A DNA stretch of 64,000 bases, taken from the NCBI GenBank assembly GCA_032161045.1, contig JAVHTH010000011.1. One strand, 5' to 3'. Positions 42,052 through 49,671 of this stretch are shown here, piece by piece (the first letter of the stretch is position 1; every line of letters starts with the position of its first letter). The position numbers and the translations under genes were made by a program. Source of the DNA: Fervidibacter sinensis (GTDB taxonomy: Bacteria; Armatimonadota; Fervidibacteria; Fervidibacterales; Fervidibacteraceae). A model generated the notes under the pieces. The model saw only the letters and a list, made by a program, of their open reading frames with translations. It searched no databases and had not been told where the DNA came from.

Positions 42052-43773
42052 ATGCTCGTTGACAGTTTTATGCTTGCTGCGATTGTTCACGAATTCAACA
42101 GTAATTTGAGAGGTGGCATCGTTCGTTCAGTGAAAACGGTTACACCTTTTGTGGTCGCCTTGTCGCTTCAAATCCGAGGTAAAGGGAAAGTTTGGATTAT
42201 CGCATCTGCCCACTCTCGCTATGCTCACATCGGTTGGCATCAGAAATCGCTAACAGTTGGCGAGGTTGAGCACCCAGAAACCGAACGGTTCGCAGAAGTT
42301 CTTGAGCGTCATTTGGAACAGGCACGATTCATCGCAGCGGAGCAAATTGACTTTGACCGACTTGTTGTTTTGCAGTTCGTCAACATCACGCCGCTTGGTG
42401 AAAGGAAGCGGTTTGCCCTCTGGTGCGAAATCATGGGAAAGCACAGCAACTTGGTTTTGGTTGACGAAGATAGCGGTTTGGTGGTTGACGCATTGAAGCG
42501 TTTGCCTTCGTCAATGAACCGATACCGGGAAGTTTTGCCGGGTAAGCCTTACATCCGACCGCCAACGGGCAACCGCAAAAACCCCTTGACCGTTGAACGG
42601 GAAGAAGTCTTCAAAATCGCAATCGAGAACCAAATTTCTCAGCCGTCAGATTGGGCAAAATTTTTCTTCGGCATGAGCGACCATTTGCTTAAGTTAATGG
42701 AGCAACGAATTGGTGAACCGTTGACAGACCCAAATGTGTTTTGCCGCGCTCTTGACTGGCTGCGGACTGTAATTGAACGAGGCGAATTTGAGCCGACAGT
42801 TTGGAAAGACGGGGACGGCAACACCGCTTGGTGCTACCCGCTCCCAATTGCTCATGCCAGTCCCCAGTCCCCGATCCCAACCCCCCACTTTGCCCCTGCC
42901 TTGACGGAGTGGTTGAATTCGTTGGCAAAGCGCGAAACCGTTGAGCAAAAGCGACAAAGTTTGCTGGGAAATTTGAAGCGGAATATGGAAGGGCTTGAAA
43001 GGCAAATTGAGGAGTTGAGGCAACGATTGCAGGAAGCACAAGAAGCCGACAAGTTACGCAAGTGGGGCGAATTGTTGCTAACTTTCGCTCACGAGATTCC
43101 CGCTAACGCCAAAGAAGCGGTTGTGACCGATTACGATACTGGGCAGCAAATTCGGATTCCGCTAATTGAAGGTAAAACGGTGTCCGAAAGTGCTCAACAT
43201 TATTTCGCCCTTTACCGCAAACTCAAAAGCGCCGCTGAAACCTTGCCTGCAGTGATTGAGCGATTGCAGAAGCGTTTTGAAGATTTGCGCAAACTGGTTG
43301 AGCGAGTTCAATCAGCGAACGAAAATGAACTGGCTGAACTCGCTTCCCAATTGCCGAAAGCATTGACATCGGCAGCGGAGACTCCGGTGCGCGTTCAATC
43401 TGAACGCGAGGGTGATTTCCTGCGTTTCAATGTTTTTGGTGGCTATGAAGTTTGGGTCGGTCGCAATGCCGAAGCGAACGCGAAACTGTTGCGGGTGGCA
43501 AGACCCGATGATTTGTGGTTTCATGTTAAGGGAGCACCTGGTTCGCACGCTTTGCTTCGGGTTCAGAAGCGGAACGAACAAGTTCCGCAAAAAGCGATTG
43601 AAGAAGCAGCACAACTCGCCGCATACTACAGCAGCCGGCGAACTTCTTCTTGGGTTGAAGTTGACTACACGAGGGCGCGATATGTCCGACCAGCAAAGGG
43701 GCAAAAAGGTTTGGCGTTTTACACCAACTTCAAAACCATCGCCGTTGAGCCAAAATTGCCGAGCGAAACCTGA
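42052..43773 (+). CDS. rqcH: RqcH/Rqc2 (NFACT-family) ribosome rescue factor
   Basis: A 573-residue protein with NFACT-N at about 4-200 (MLAAIVHEFNSNLRGGIV, ILVDEDSGL-type strands), a helical middle and coiled coil (about 290-400), and NFACT-R near the C-terminus (YEVWVGRNAEANAKLLRVAR, DLWFHVKGAPGSHALLRV, SSWVEVDYTRARYVRPAKG). It binds stalled 50S-peptidyl-tRNA complexes and adds C-terminal alanine tails. The run HASPQSPIPTPHFAPALTEW at about 265-284 is encoded by a short 7-bp repeat tract, an apparent insertion in a linker. ATG 42052 has GGTGAG upstream. Confidence 0.92.
   Translation: MLVDSFMLAAIVHEFNSNLRGGIVRSVKTVTPFVVALSLQIRGKGKVWIIASAHSRYAHIGWHQKSLTVGEVEHPETERFAEVLERHLEQARFIAAEQIDFDRLVVLQFVNITPLGERKRFALWCEIMGKHSNLVLVDEDSGLVVDALKRLPSSMNRYREVLPGKPYIRPPTGNRKNPLTVEREEVFKIAIENQISQPSDWAKFFFGMSDHLLKLMEQRIGEPLTDPNVFCRALDWLRTVIERGEFEPTVWKDGDGNTAWCYPLPIAHASPQSPIPTPHFAPALTEWLNSLAKRETVEQKRQSLLGNLKRNMEGLERQIEELRQRLQEAQEADKLRKWGELLLTFAHEIPANAKEAVVTDYDTGQQIRIPLIEGKTVSESAQHYFALYRKLKSAAETLPAVIERLQKRFEDLRKLVERVQSANENELAELASQLPKALTSAAETPVRVQSEREGDFLRFNVFGGYEVWVGRNAEANAKLLRVARPDDLWFHVKGAPGSHALLRVQKRNEQVPQKAIEEAAQLAAYYSSRRTSSWVEVDYTRARYVRPAKGQKGLAFYTNFKTIAVEPKLPSET
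42858..42885 (+). repeat. 7-bp tandem units (CAGTCCC type) in rqcH
   Basis: CAGTCCC, CAGTCCC, CGATCCC, then a degenerate AACCCCC. It encodes a Pro/Ser-rich stretch in the linker of RqcH. On the other strand it reads GGGACTG repeats, like the heptanucleotide STRR tracts known from cyanobacteria. Confidence 0.7.
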
Positions 43774-43785
43774 ACTCAAAAAAAC

Positions 43786-43856
43786 GGTAGCGTCGCCTCT
43801 TGGGGGCGACGGTTGTTAAACTTTCGTCGGAAACAAGCCCCGACGCTACCATTTTT
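43786..43856. terminator. Terminator-like hairpin repeat after rqcH
   Basis: GGTAGCGTCG at 43786-43795 pairs with CGACGCTACC at 43841-43850; inner arms CGTCGCC/GGGCGACG also pair. ATTTTT follows at 43851-43856. It is therefore a possible rho-independent terminator and also a member of the GTAGCGTCG repeat family found at 10939 and 53625. Confidence 0.7.
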
Positions 43857-43911
43857 GAAAACGCTCAACACCGAACGCACAACGCTCAAAGCAAGTGAAA
43901 GGTGACCACAA

Positions 43912-45318
43912 ATGTCCGAGCGACATATCCTTGTTGTCGGTGGTGGAATTTCTGGGCTTAGTGCTGCTTACCATTTGCTCAAAATCGCGAAACAGAAAGG
44001 CATCCATGTGCGGGTTACCCTTGTTGAACGCGAAAGTCGGTGGGGAGGGAAAATCCGAACCGTCAAAGAAGATGGGTTCACTGTTGAAGGCGGTCCAGAT
44101 AACTTCGTGACTGTCAAGCCTTGGGGGCTTGAACTTTCCCGCGAACTTGGGCTGACAGAAAGTTTGCTCCCGACCAACCCGAAAGCGCGGCGGGTTTTCA
44201 TCCTTTGGCGCGGTAAATTGCATTTGCTGCCACACGGTTTCTTGACCTTCTCCCCAGACCTGAAAGGGCTACTTGAAACTGATTTGCTTTCGTGGCGCGG
44301 CAAGTTTAGGGTTGCGCTCGGGATACTTTTGCCCAAACCGAAATGGGATGAGGATGTAAGCGTCGGGAAGTTTTTACGCTACTACTTGGGTGCGGAGATG
44401 ACTGAGCGAGTCATCGCACCGCTTATGGCGGGAGTTTACGGAGGCGACATTGAGCAGTTGAGTGCCCGAACAACTTTGCCCACACTTTGGCAGATTGCGA
44501 AACTGCACCGCAACCTTGCTTGGGCTTCGCTCATTCGGACGCTTCGCCGAAAATTGTTCGGTCAACCCCAAACTCAAAGAGCCCAGTCGTTTTTCATGAC
44601 GCTCAAAGGCGGCTTGGGCGAGTTGGTTGATGCCTTGCTCGCTAACTTGACAGAAGCGAATTTGCTGCTAAGACGGACCGTCACGGCTTTAGAATTGGAC
44701 ACCGAAACAAGCAAGGTCATTGCGACGCTTGATGACGGTGGCAAACTAATCGCTGATGCTGTCATTTTGTCAACCCCTGCTTGGGCTGCTGCCGAATTGA
44801 TTCGTCCGCTTGACGAACTCTTAGCCACAGAACTTTCAACCATACCGCACACTCATGCTATCACGGTTTCACTTGCTTTTGACCGTTCACAAGTTCAGCA
44901 CCCGCTGAATGGCTCAGGTTTCCTCGTTGCGCCCGACGACCAGCAAGAGAATTTGCTGCTTGCTTGCACATGGACATCAAGCAAATACCCACCGAGAGCA
45001 CCGCAAGGCAAAGTTTTGCTGCGGGCTTTCGTTAACCGATGGGTAGACCTAAGCGATGACCAACTTGTCAACGAAATTGTCAAGTCATTGCGACCACTCC
45101 TTGGCATTGTGGGAGAACCGCGAAAGGCTTGGGTTTTCAGGTGGGAGAGCGCGATGCCACAATACACTGTCGGGCATCACCAAAGGGTCGCAAGAATTAG
45201 CGAGCGAGTGAGGAGATTGCGGCAGATTTTTCTGGCTGGAAACTACTTGACAGGAATTGGCGTTCCCGATTGCATCCGCGCTGGCAAAGAAGCAGCGGAG
45301 AGAGCAATGAGGATTTGA
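43912..45318 (+). CDS. hemY: Protoporphyrinogen/coproporphyrinogen oxidase
   Basis: A 468-residue FAD enzyme of late heme synthesis (HemY/HemG-type). The FAD motif is ILVVGGGISGLSAAYHLL, then RESRWGGKIRTVKEDGFTVE, GGPDNFVTVKPWGLELSREL, VIAPLMAGVYGGDIEQLSAR and the ending QIFLAGNYLTGIGVPDCIRA. In Gram-positive type bacteria such enzymes oxidise coproporphyrinogen, in others protoporphyrinogen; which one applies here is unknown. It stands alone between repeats; no other hem gene is in the window. Confidence 0.93.
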   Translation: MSERHILVVGGGISGLSAAYHLLKIAKQKGIHVRVTLVERESRWGGKIRTVKEDGFTVEGGPDNFVTVKPWGLELSRELGLTESLLPTNPKARRVFILWRGKLHLLPHGFLTFSPDLKGLLETDLLSWRGKFRVALGILLPKPKWDEDVSVGKFLRYYLGAEMTERVIAPLMAGVYGGDIEQLSARTTLPTLWQIAKLHRNLAWASLIRTLRRKLFGQPQTQRAQSFFMTLKGGLGELVDALLANLTEANLLLRRTVTALELDTETSKVIATLDDGGKLIADAVILSTPAWAAAELIRPLDELLATELSTIPHTHAITVSLAFDRSQVQHPLNGSGFLVAPDDQQENLLLACTWTSSKYPPRAPQGKVLLRAFVNRWVDLSDDQLVNEIVKSLRPLLGIVGEPRKAWVFRWESAMPQYTVGHHQRVARISERVRRLRQIFLAGNYLTGIGVPDCIRAGKEAAERAMRI

Positions 45319-45753
45319 AGTCAATGCACGGGACAACAGATGCTTTCTCTACCCATGCTACGGGCTTTAGCCCGTAGTTGCTGATGAATTTTTGAGCGCC
45401 GACTTTAGTCGGCAAATTTCTTTGGCGGACGAAAAAATTCACAAGCCAATTTTTCGGGCACATTTCGTGTGCCCCTACAAATCTTGGAAGGCAAGCCTCT
45501 GGCTTGCCGATTTTTCCACAAACTTGTAGCGTCGGGGCTTGTCCCCGACGGTGGCATGGATGATTGTTAGGACTTACGCAGTTGATGTCATTTTGTGTAG
45601 GGGCGGACGATAGTCTGCCCGAAAACACCCTTTACAAGGGGTTAAAACTGCCCTTGCGGGCGGCTTAGCAACCGCCCCTACATCCAACTGCGTAACTCCT
45701 ACACAAAAGAGCATGGGACAGAAACTTAAACGATTGTGAGGAGGTGTTCTGTT
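45319..45753. repeat. Repeat-rich intergenic region
   Basis: No gene is apparent. It carries many hairpins: GCTACGGGCTTTAGCCCGTAG (45359-45379) preceded by CAT, GCCGACT/AGTCGGC near 45395, GGGCACA/TGTGCCC near 45460, GGCAAGCC/GGCTTGCC near 45490, GTCGGGG/CCCCGAC near 45530, and a MITE-like element at 45569-45700. The motifs GTAGCGTCGGGGCTTGTCCC and TGTAGGGGCGG link it to other repeats in the window. Confidence 0.7.
45569..45700. mobile_element. MITE-like element with about 20-bp terminal inverted repeats
   Basis: The left end AGGACTTACGCAGTTGATGT and right end ACATCCAACTGCGTAACTCC are inverted copies with two mismatches/indels. The 132-bp length and lack of a coding frame fit a MITE. GGACTTACGCA is a common end motif of bacterial insertion sequences, so a transposase elsewhere in the genome may have moved it. 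Inside are more small hairpins (GGGCGGAC/GTCTGCCC). No clear target-site duplication is seen. Confidence 0.55.
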
Positions 45754-46311
45754 TTGGGCGTCAAAAATGACCGTTGGATTCGCGAAATGGCTTTGAATCA
45801 CGGGATGATTGAGCCGTTTGAGGAACGATTGGTGCGTAAGGGTGTCATCAGTTTTGGGCTGAGTTCCTATGGCTATGACATGAGGCTTGCTGACGAGTTT
45901 TTGATTTTCACCAATGTCTGGGGTGCAATCGTTGACCCGAAAGCCTTTGACGAGAAGGCGTTTGTCAAGCATAAGGGCGACTACTGCATCATACCCCCAA
46001 ACAGTTTCGTGCTCGGCAGGAGTGTTGAGTATTTCCGCATCCCGCGCGATGTCATCGGCATCGTCGTCGGAAAATCGTCCTACGCTCGCTGTGGCATTGT
46101 TGTGAATGTGACCCCACTTGAGCCAGAATGGGAAGGGCATGTTACGATTGAGATTTCAAACACGACGCCGTTGCCCGCAAAGGTTTACGCCAACGAAGGA
46201 ATTGCCCAAGTGCTTTTCGTCAGTGCCGATGAGTTGTGCGAGGTCTCTTATGCTGACCGACAAGGCAAGTATCAAGGACAGCGAGGCATTGTTCCGCCAA
46301 AGGTTGAGTAA
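45754..46311 (+). CDS. dcd: dCTP deaminase
   Basis: A 185-residue enzyme forming dUTP from dCTP (or the bifunctional type forming dUMP). Motifs are GVISFGLSSYGYDMRLADEF, FVLGRSVEYFRIPRDVIGIV, VGKSSYARCGIVVNVTPLEP (with KSSYAR) and HVTIEISNTTPLPAKVYANE with the catalytic Glu. The start is TTG 45754, because AGGAGGTG lies seven bases upstream and the family N-terminus begins there; a longer frame to GTG 45736 would include the ribosome-binding site. Confidence 0.93.
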   Translation: MGVKNDRWIREMALNHGMIEPFEERLVRKGVISFGLSSYGYDMRLADEFLIFTNVWGAIVDPKAFDEKAFVKHKGDYCIIPPNSFVLGRSVEYFRIPRDVIGIVVGKSSYARCGIVVNVTPLEPEWEGHVTIEISNTTPLPAKVYANEGIAQVLFVSADELCEVSYADRQGKYQGQRGIVPPKVE

Positions 46312-46329
46312 TGTCGGATGTGAACTAAA

Positions 46330-47202
46330 ATGAAAGATGCAATCGCCATTGGCTTAGTTGCCGCGTTCATTGCCTTGTGGACTCGCTTGACGCTGAGAAG
46401 CGTCGCTCAGCAACCTTTGTTGCGCCGCAAAAACTACTTGGGTGAAGAGGTCGTCAACAGCGCTGGGTTGGCTTTTGTGGGGAGTTCAATTCTCGGGTGG
46501 CTTCTCCTTTGTTGGCGCGGTTCGGTTGATTGGCACGAAGGTGGACAATTGATGTTCGCAGCGTTGTGGTTTGGAGCACTTGGCTTGCTTGATGACCTTG
46601 CCCTTGACACTTCCGCAAAAGGGTGGCGGGGACACTTGAGGGCATTTTTCCGAGAACGAAAAATCACGACAGGGTTTGTCAAGTTGGTTGGAGGCGGTTT
46701 GGGGGCGTTGATTTTATCGGCTTGGGTTCTCGCTGTGAGCGCTCCCACATCCCTGCAACGCTTTTCGCCCCAATGGTTTCTGTTTTTCATCGCAAGTGCA
46801 ATTTTCATCGCACTCAGCGCTAACACGCTGAACCTGCTTGATGTCAGACCGTCGCGTGCGCTCAAAGGTTTTTGGTTGCTCACTCTCGTTGGTTTGATTG
46901 TCTCGCGAGGTCAAGGTTGGCAGTCCTTGTTGCCGCTTATGGTTGGCACAATTGTCTACGCTCCCGCAGATTTCGGTCGCAAGGCAATGATGGGCGATGC
47001 AGGCTCTAATCCGCTTGGAGCGTGCTTTTCTGTTTGGGCTTTGAACCATTGGACAACGCCAGTTCGTTGGTCGCCAGCAATTTGGGTTCTGCTGGCAATT
47101 TTCATCGCAATTCAAATTTACGCTGAAAAGCGTTCGCTAACCGAAGACATTAAACGCATCGCACCGTTGCGTTGGTTTGATGAACTGGGGGTGCGAAAAT
47201 GA
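46330..47202 (+). CDS. MraY/WecA-like phospho-sugar transferase (glycosyltransferase family 4)
   Basis: A 290-residue membrane protein with about nine transmembrane segments. Family motifs are ALWFGALGLLDDLALDTSAK (the DD motif), ITTGFVKLVGGGLGALIL, SANTLNLLDVRPSRALKGF (NxxNxxD-like) and AMMGDAGSNPLGACFSVWAL. Such enzymes transfer a sugar-phosphate from a UDP-sugar to a polyprenyl phosphate; sequence alone does not tell MraY from WecA/TagO. The stop overlaps the next gene by four bases (ATGA), so they form a pair. Confidence 0.83.
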   Translation: MKDAIAIGLVAAFIALWTRLTLRSVAQQPLLRRKNYLGEEVVNSAGLAFVGSSILGWLLLCWRGSVDWHEGGQLMFAALWFGALGLLDDLALDTSAKGWRGHLRAFFRERKITTGFVKLVGGGLGALILSAWVLAVSAPTSLQRFSPQWFLFFIASAIFIALSANTLNLLDVRPSRALKGFWLLTLVGLIVSRGQGWQSLLPLMVGTIVYAPADFGRKAMMGDAGSNPLGACFSVWALNHWTTPVRWSPAIWVLLAIFIAIQIYAEKRSLTEDIKRIAPLRWFDELGVRK

Positions 47203-48146
47203 GCGACCAGCAAATTCAACCTGCGGACTTGACAAAAGTTAGAACAATTTCGGTCGCCGAAAGGCAAAGCAAGGTTGAAGTTGACTTGCTGGCGAAACCG
47301 CTGAGCAAGGGCGCAAGTTTCTCCGAATTTTGGCGGTCACTTCCCCACATACTCGCAGCAAAAGAGTTGCGCGAAGTTGTGGACGCAGTCGTTCAAGCGA
47401 GGCGAAACAACCGTCCCGTCATCGTCCTTTTCGGCGCACATGTCATCAAGGTCGGTTTGAGTCCGATTGTCATTCAACTTGTGCGCGAGGGCGTGATTAC
47501 TGCAATTGCCGTCAACGGCGCAACCGCATACCACGATGTTGAATTGGCGCTTTTCGGGCACACGAGCGAGGATGTAACCGAAGGCATGAAAACTGGCACT
47601 TTTGGCATGGCAAAAGAACCCTGCGATTTTGTCAACGCTGCAGCAAAGCGAGCGGCAGAAAAAGGCGTTGGGCTTGGTCAAGCGATTGGAGAGGCTCTTT
47701 TAGAAAACGGAGGGAAATTTGTTGAGTTCAGCGTGCTCGCACAATGCGCAAAAATCGGTGTCCCTGTGACTGTCCATGTCGCAATTGGGACGGATGTCAA
47801 CCACATGCACGGAAGTTTTGACCCTGCAGCGTGGGGAGTTGCGACTCATTACGATTTTCGGCTTCTTTGCCGTTTGGTTCGTGACTTGACCGACGGAGTT
47901 GTCATGCTTTGGGGTTCTGCGGTTTTACTGCCCACAGTGCTTGAAAAGGCGTTGACAGTTTCTCGCAACCTGTGGAGCGAACCCGAACGGTTTGTCGGCG
48001 TCACCTTTGACTTCATCCGCCACTACCGTTCATGGCGCAACCCGCCAGAGAAAGCGGATGCTTTGGGAGGCAAAGGCTACTACATCGTCGGTCACCATGA
48101 GTTGCTCATCCCGATGTTCGCCCAAGCAGTTTTGGAAAACCTGTAG
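47199..48146 (+). CDS. Deoxyhypusine-synthase-like protein
   Basis: A 315-residue protein with a DHS-like NAD-binding layout: RPVIVLFGAHVIKVGLSPIV, ITAIAVNGATAYHDVELALF, CAKIGVPVTVHVAIGTDVNH and DGVVMLWGSAVLLPTVLEKA. Family members in bacteria include homospermidine synthases and enzymes of unknown substrate; bacteria have no eIF5A target. A Lys expected for the enamine intermediate is not sure. It overlaps the transferase gene by four bases, so it may use a related sugar or polyamine. Confidence in the exact role is low. Confidence 0.7.
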   Translation: MSDQQIQPADLTKVRTISVAERQSKVEVDLLAKPLSKGASFSEFWRSLPHILAAKELREVVDAVVQARRNNRPVIVLFGAHVIKVGLSPIVIQLVREGVITAIAVNGATAYHDVELALFGHTSEDVTEGMKTGTFGMAKEPCDFVNAAAKRAAEKGVGLGQAIGEALLENGGKFVEFSVLAQCAKIGVPVTVHVAIGTDVNHMHGSFDPAAWGVATHYDFRLLCRLVRDLTDGVVMLWGSAVLLPTVLEKALTVSRNLWSEPERFVGVTFDFIRHYRSWRNPPEKADALGGKGYYIVGHHELLIPMFAQAVLENL

Positions 48147-48289
48147 GGGCAATTGAGGTTTGCCTGCAAGCCCTTGTCTTTGTGCCAAACTTTTATGATG
48201 AGCGTTTAACCAAGCAGAGCCTACAAACCAATCCTTTTCAGAAGCGAGCAACTCGCAAATCCTTTTTCCCGAGACGAGGTGATGCACTG

Positions 48290-48958
48290 ATGACTGAGGA
48301 ACTCAAGCAACCTGAAGCCGTCTCTAATGAAGTTGAAGCAGCACCTGCCGAGACAGCCGAAACTGCTCAAGAAAGTGCTGTTGAAGTGAGAGAAGAGCAA
48401 GTGACCGTTGAGGAACTTCAAGCGCGCATCGTTGAATTGGAAGAACAACTTGCCCAAGCGAAGGCTGAAGCGGAAGACTACAAGGAAAGGTGGATTCGCG
48501 TCTCCGCCGATTTTCAGAACTTCCGCAAGCGCGTTATGCAAGAGCGAGTTGAGGCATATAACAAGGGCAAAGAGGATGCGGTTTTAGCGCTCTTGCCCGT
48601 CCTTGACAATATGGAGCGAGCGCTCGCTTCTCTGAGCGAAAATGCCGATTTGAACGCTTTCAAGCAAGGTTTGGAACTGATTGTCCGCTTGTTCCGCGAG
48701 TCACTCAGGCGCTTGGATGTTGAGCCCATCCCTTCCGAGGGACAAAAGTTTGACCCATACTACCACGAAGCCTTTGAACGAGTTGAGCGGGAGGATGTTG
48801 AGGAAGGGCTAATCATTGGCGAGGTAGAACGGGGCTACAAGATGGGCGACCGAGTCATAAGACCCGCAAAGGTCAAAGTCGCTGTCAAGCCTACACCGCA
48901 GTTAGCAGTGCCAGAAGTTGAGATAGGGGGAGAAGAGGAATGCTCCAACGCACACTAA
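48290..48958 (+). CDS. grpE: GrpE nucleotide exchange factor
   Basis: A 222-residue protein. An acidic N-terminal tail and coiled coil (VTVEELQARIVELEEQLAQA) lead to the core YKERWIRVSADFQNFRKRVM, ALLPVLDNMERALASL and EGQKFDPYYHEAFERVERED, and VERGYKMGDRVIRPAKVKVA. It exchanges ADP for ATP on DnaK. ATG 48290 is chosen over an earlier frame. DnaK is absent here; the next gene, a coiled-coil protein, overlaps by 19 bases, and dnaJ follows it. Confidence 0.94.
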   Translation: MTEELKQPEAVSNEVEAAPAETAETAQESAVEVREEQVTVEELQARIVELEEQLAQAKAEAEDYKERWIRVSADFQNFRKRVMQERVEAYNKGKEDAVLALLPVLDNMERALASLSENADLNAFKQGLELIVRLFRESLRRLDVEPIPSEGQKFDPYYHEAFERVEREDVEEGLIIGEVERGYKMGDRVIRPAKVKVAVKPTPQLAVPEVEIGGEEECSNAH

Positions 48959-49656
48959 TCGCTGACTTGGCGAAGGAGTTGGGAAAATCAGAAGAGGAGG
49001 TTAGGCAGTTCATTGAAGCCTTGTGGCAGCGATTGCCGCTTGTCACAGAAGTTGAACCACCCTTCGTCCGTTACCTTGACGCTCGCATAGAAGGTGTCAA
49101 GTCAACCCTTGAAGCGACCATCAATGGCTTAAAGGCAACAATGGAGCAGGGTTTCTTGAGAGCAGAGGAGAGGGACGAAGCGTTGAGGCGGGAGATAATG
49201 GAACGATATGAAGCGTTGAGACGGGAGATGGTAGAGCGATATGAAGGATTAAGGCGGGAGATGATGGAGAAGTATGACTCGTTGAGGGATGCAATGGAGA
49301 AAGGCTTCCAGCAGTCTGCAGAGAGGGACGAAGCGTTGAGGCAGGAGATGATAGAGCGATATGAAGCATTGAGGCGGGAGATGATAGAGCGACATGAAGG
49401 GTTGCGGCAGGAGATGATTGAACGACATGAAGTGTTGAAGCGGGAGATGATAGAGCGATATGAAGCGTTGAGGCGGGAGATGATTGAACGAACCGAAATG
49501 GTGAAGCAGGAGTTGATGCAAGAAATCAATATCGTGAGGCAGGAACTCAACTCGCTTCGCAACGAAGTCAAGAGACTTGAGCGTTGGTTTCTCTCCTTTT
49601 CCATCCCCATGATTCTCATGCTTGCCGGTGTCATCGTTCAAAACTTGCTCAAATGA
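48940..49656 (+). CDS. Hendecad-repeat coiled-coil protein with C-terminal membrane anchor
   Basis: A 238-residue protein. Residues about 80-200 are tandem 11-residue units (EALRREIMERY, EALRREMVERY, EGLRREMMEKY, EALRQEMIERY, EVLKREMIERY, EALRREMIERT), a hendecad pattern for a long right-handed coiled coil; the DNA is a 33-base tandem repeat at 49177-49510. A transmembrane segment (WFLSFSIPMILMLAGVIVQN, about 216-235) ends it, so the rod would stand on the membrane. The first 45 residues are globular. It overlaps grpE by 19 bases and is followed by dnaJ. It resembles CCDC90/DUF1640 proteins; the function is unknown. Confidence 0.8.
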   Translation: MLQRTLIADLAKELGKSEEEVRQFIEALWQRLPLVTEVEPPFVRYLDARIEGVKSTLEATINGLKATMEQGFLRAEERDEALRREIMERYEALRREMVERYEGLRREMMEKYDSLRDAMEKGFQQSAERDEALRQEMIERYEALRREMIERHEGLRQEMIERHEVLKREMIERYEALRREMIERTEMVKQELMQEINIVRQELNSLRNEVKRLERWFLSFSIPMILMLAGVIVQNLLK

Positions 49657-49671
49657 CGGAGGGGTTAAATC

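Noticed and set aside
45319..45753. A tRNA or small RNA gene in the hairpin-rich spacer
   Set aside because: I looked for a cloverleaf with T-loop GTTCRAN and a CCA end and did not see one; the hairpins are repeat-family members.
49177..49510. Regular 33-base repeats resembling a CRISPR array
   Set aside because: The repeats are directly adjacent without unique spacers, are imperfect, and translate into an uninterrupted 11-residue coiled-coil pattern.
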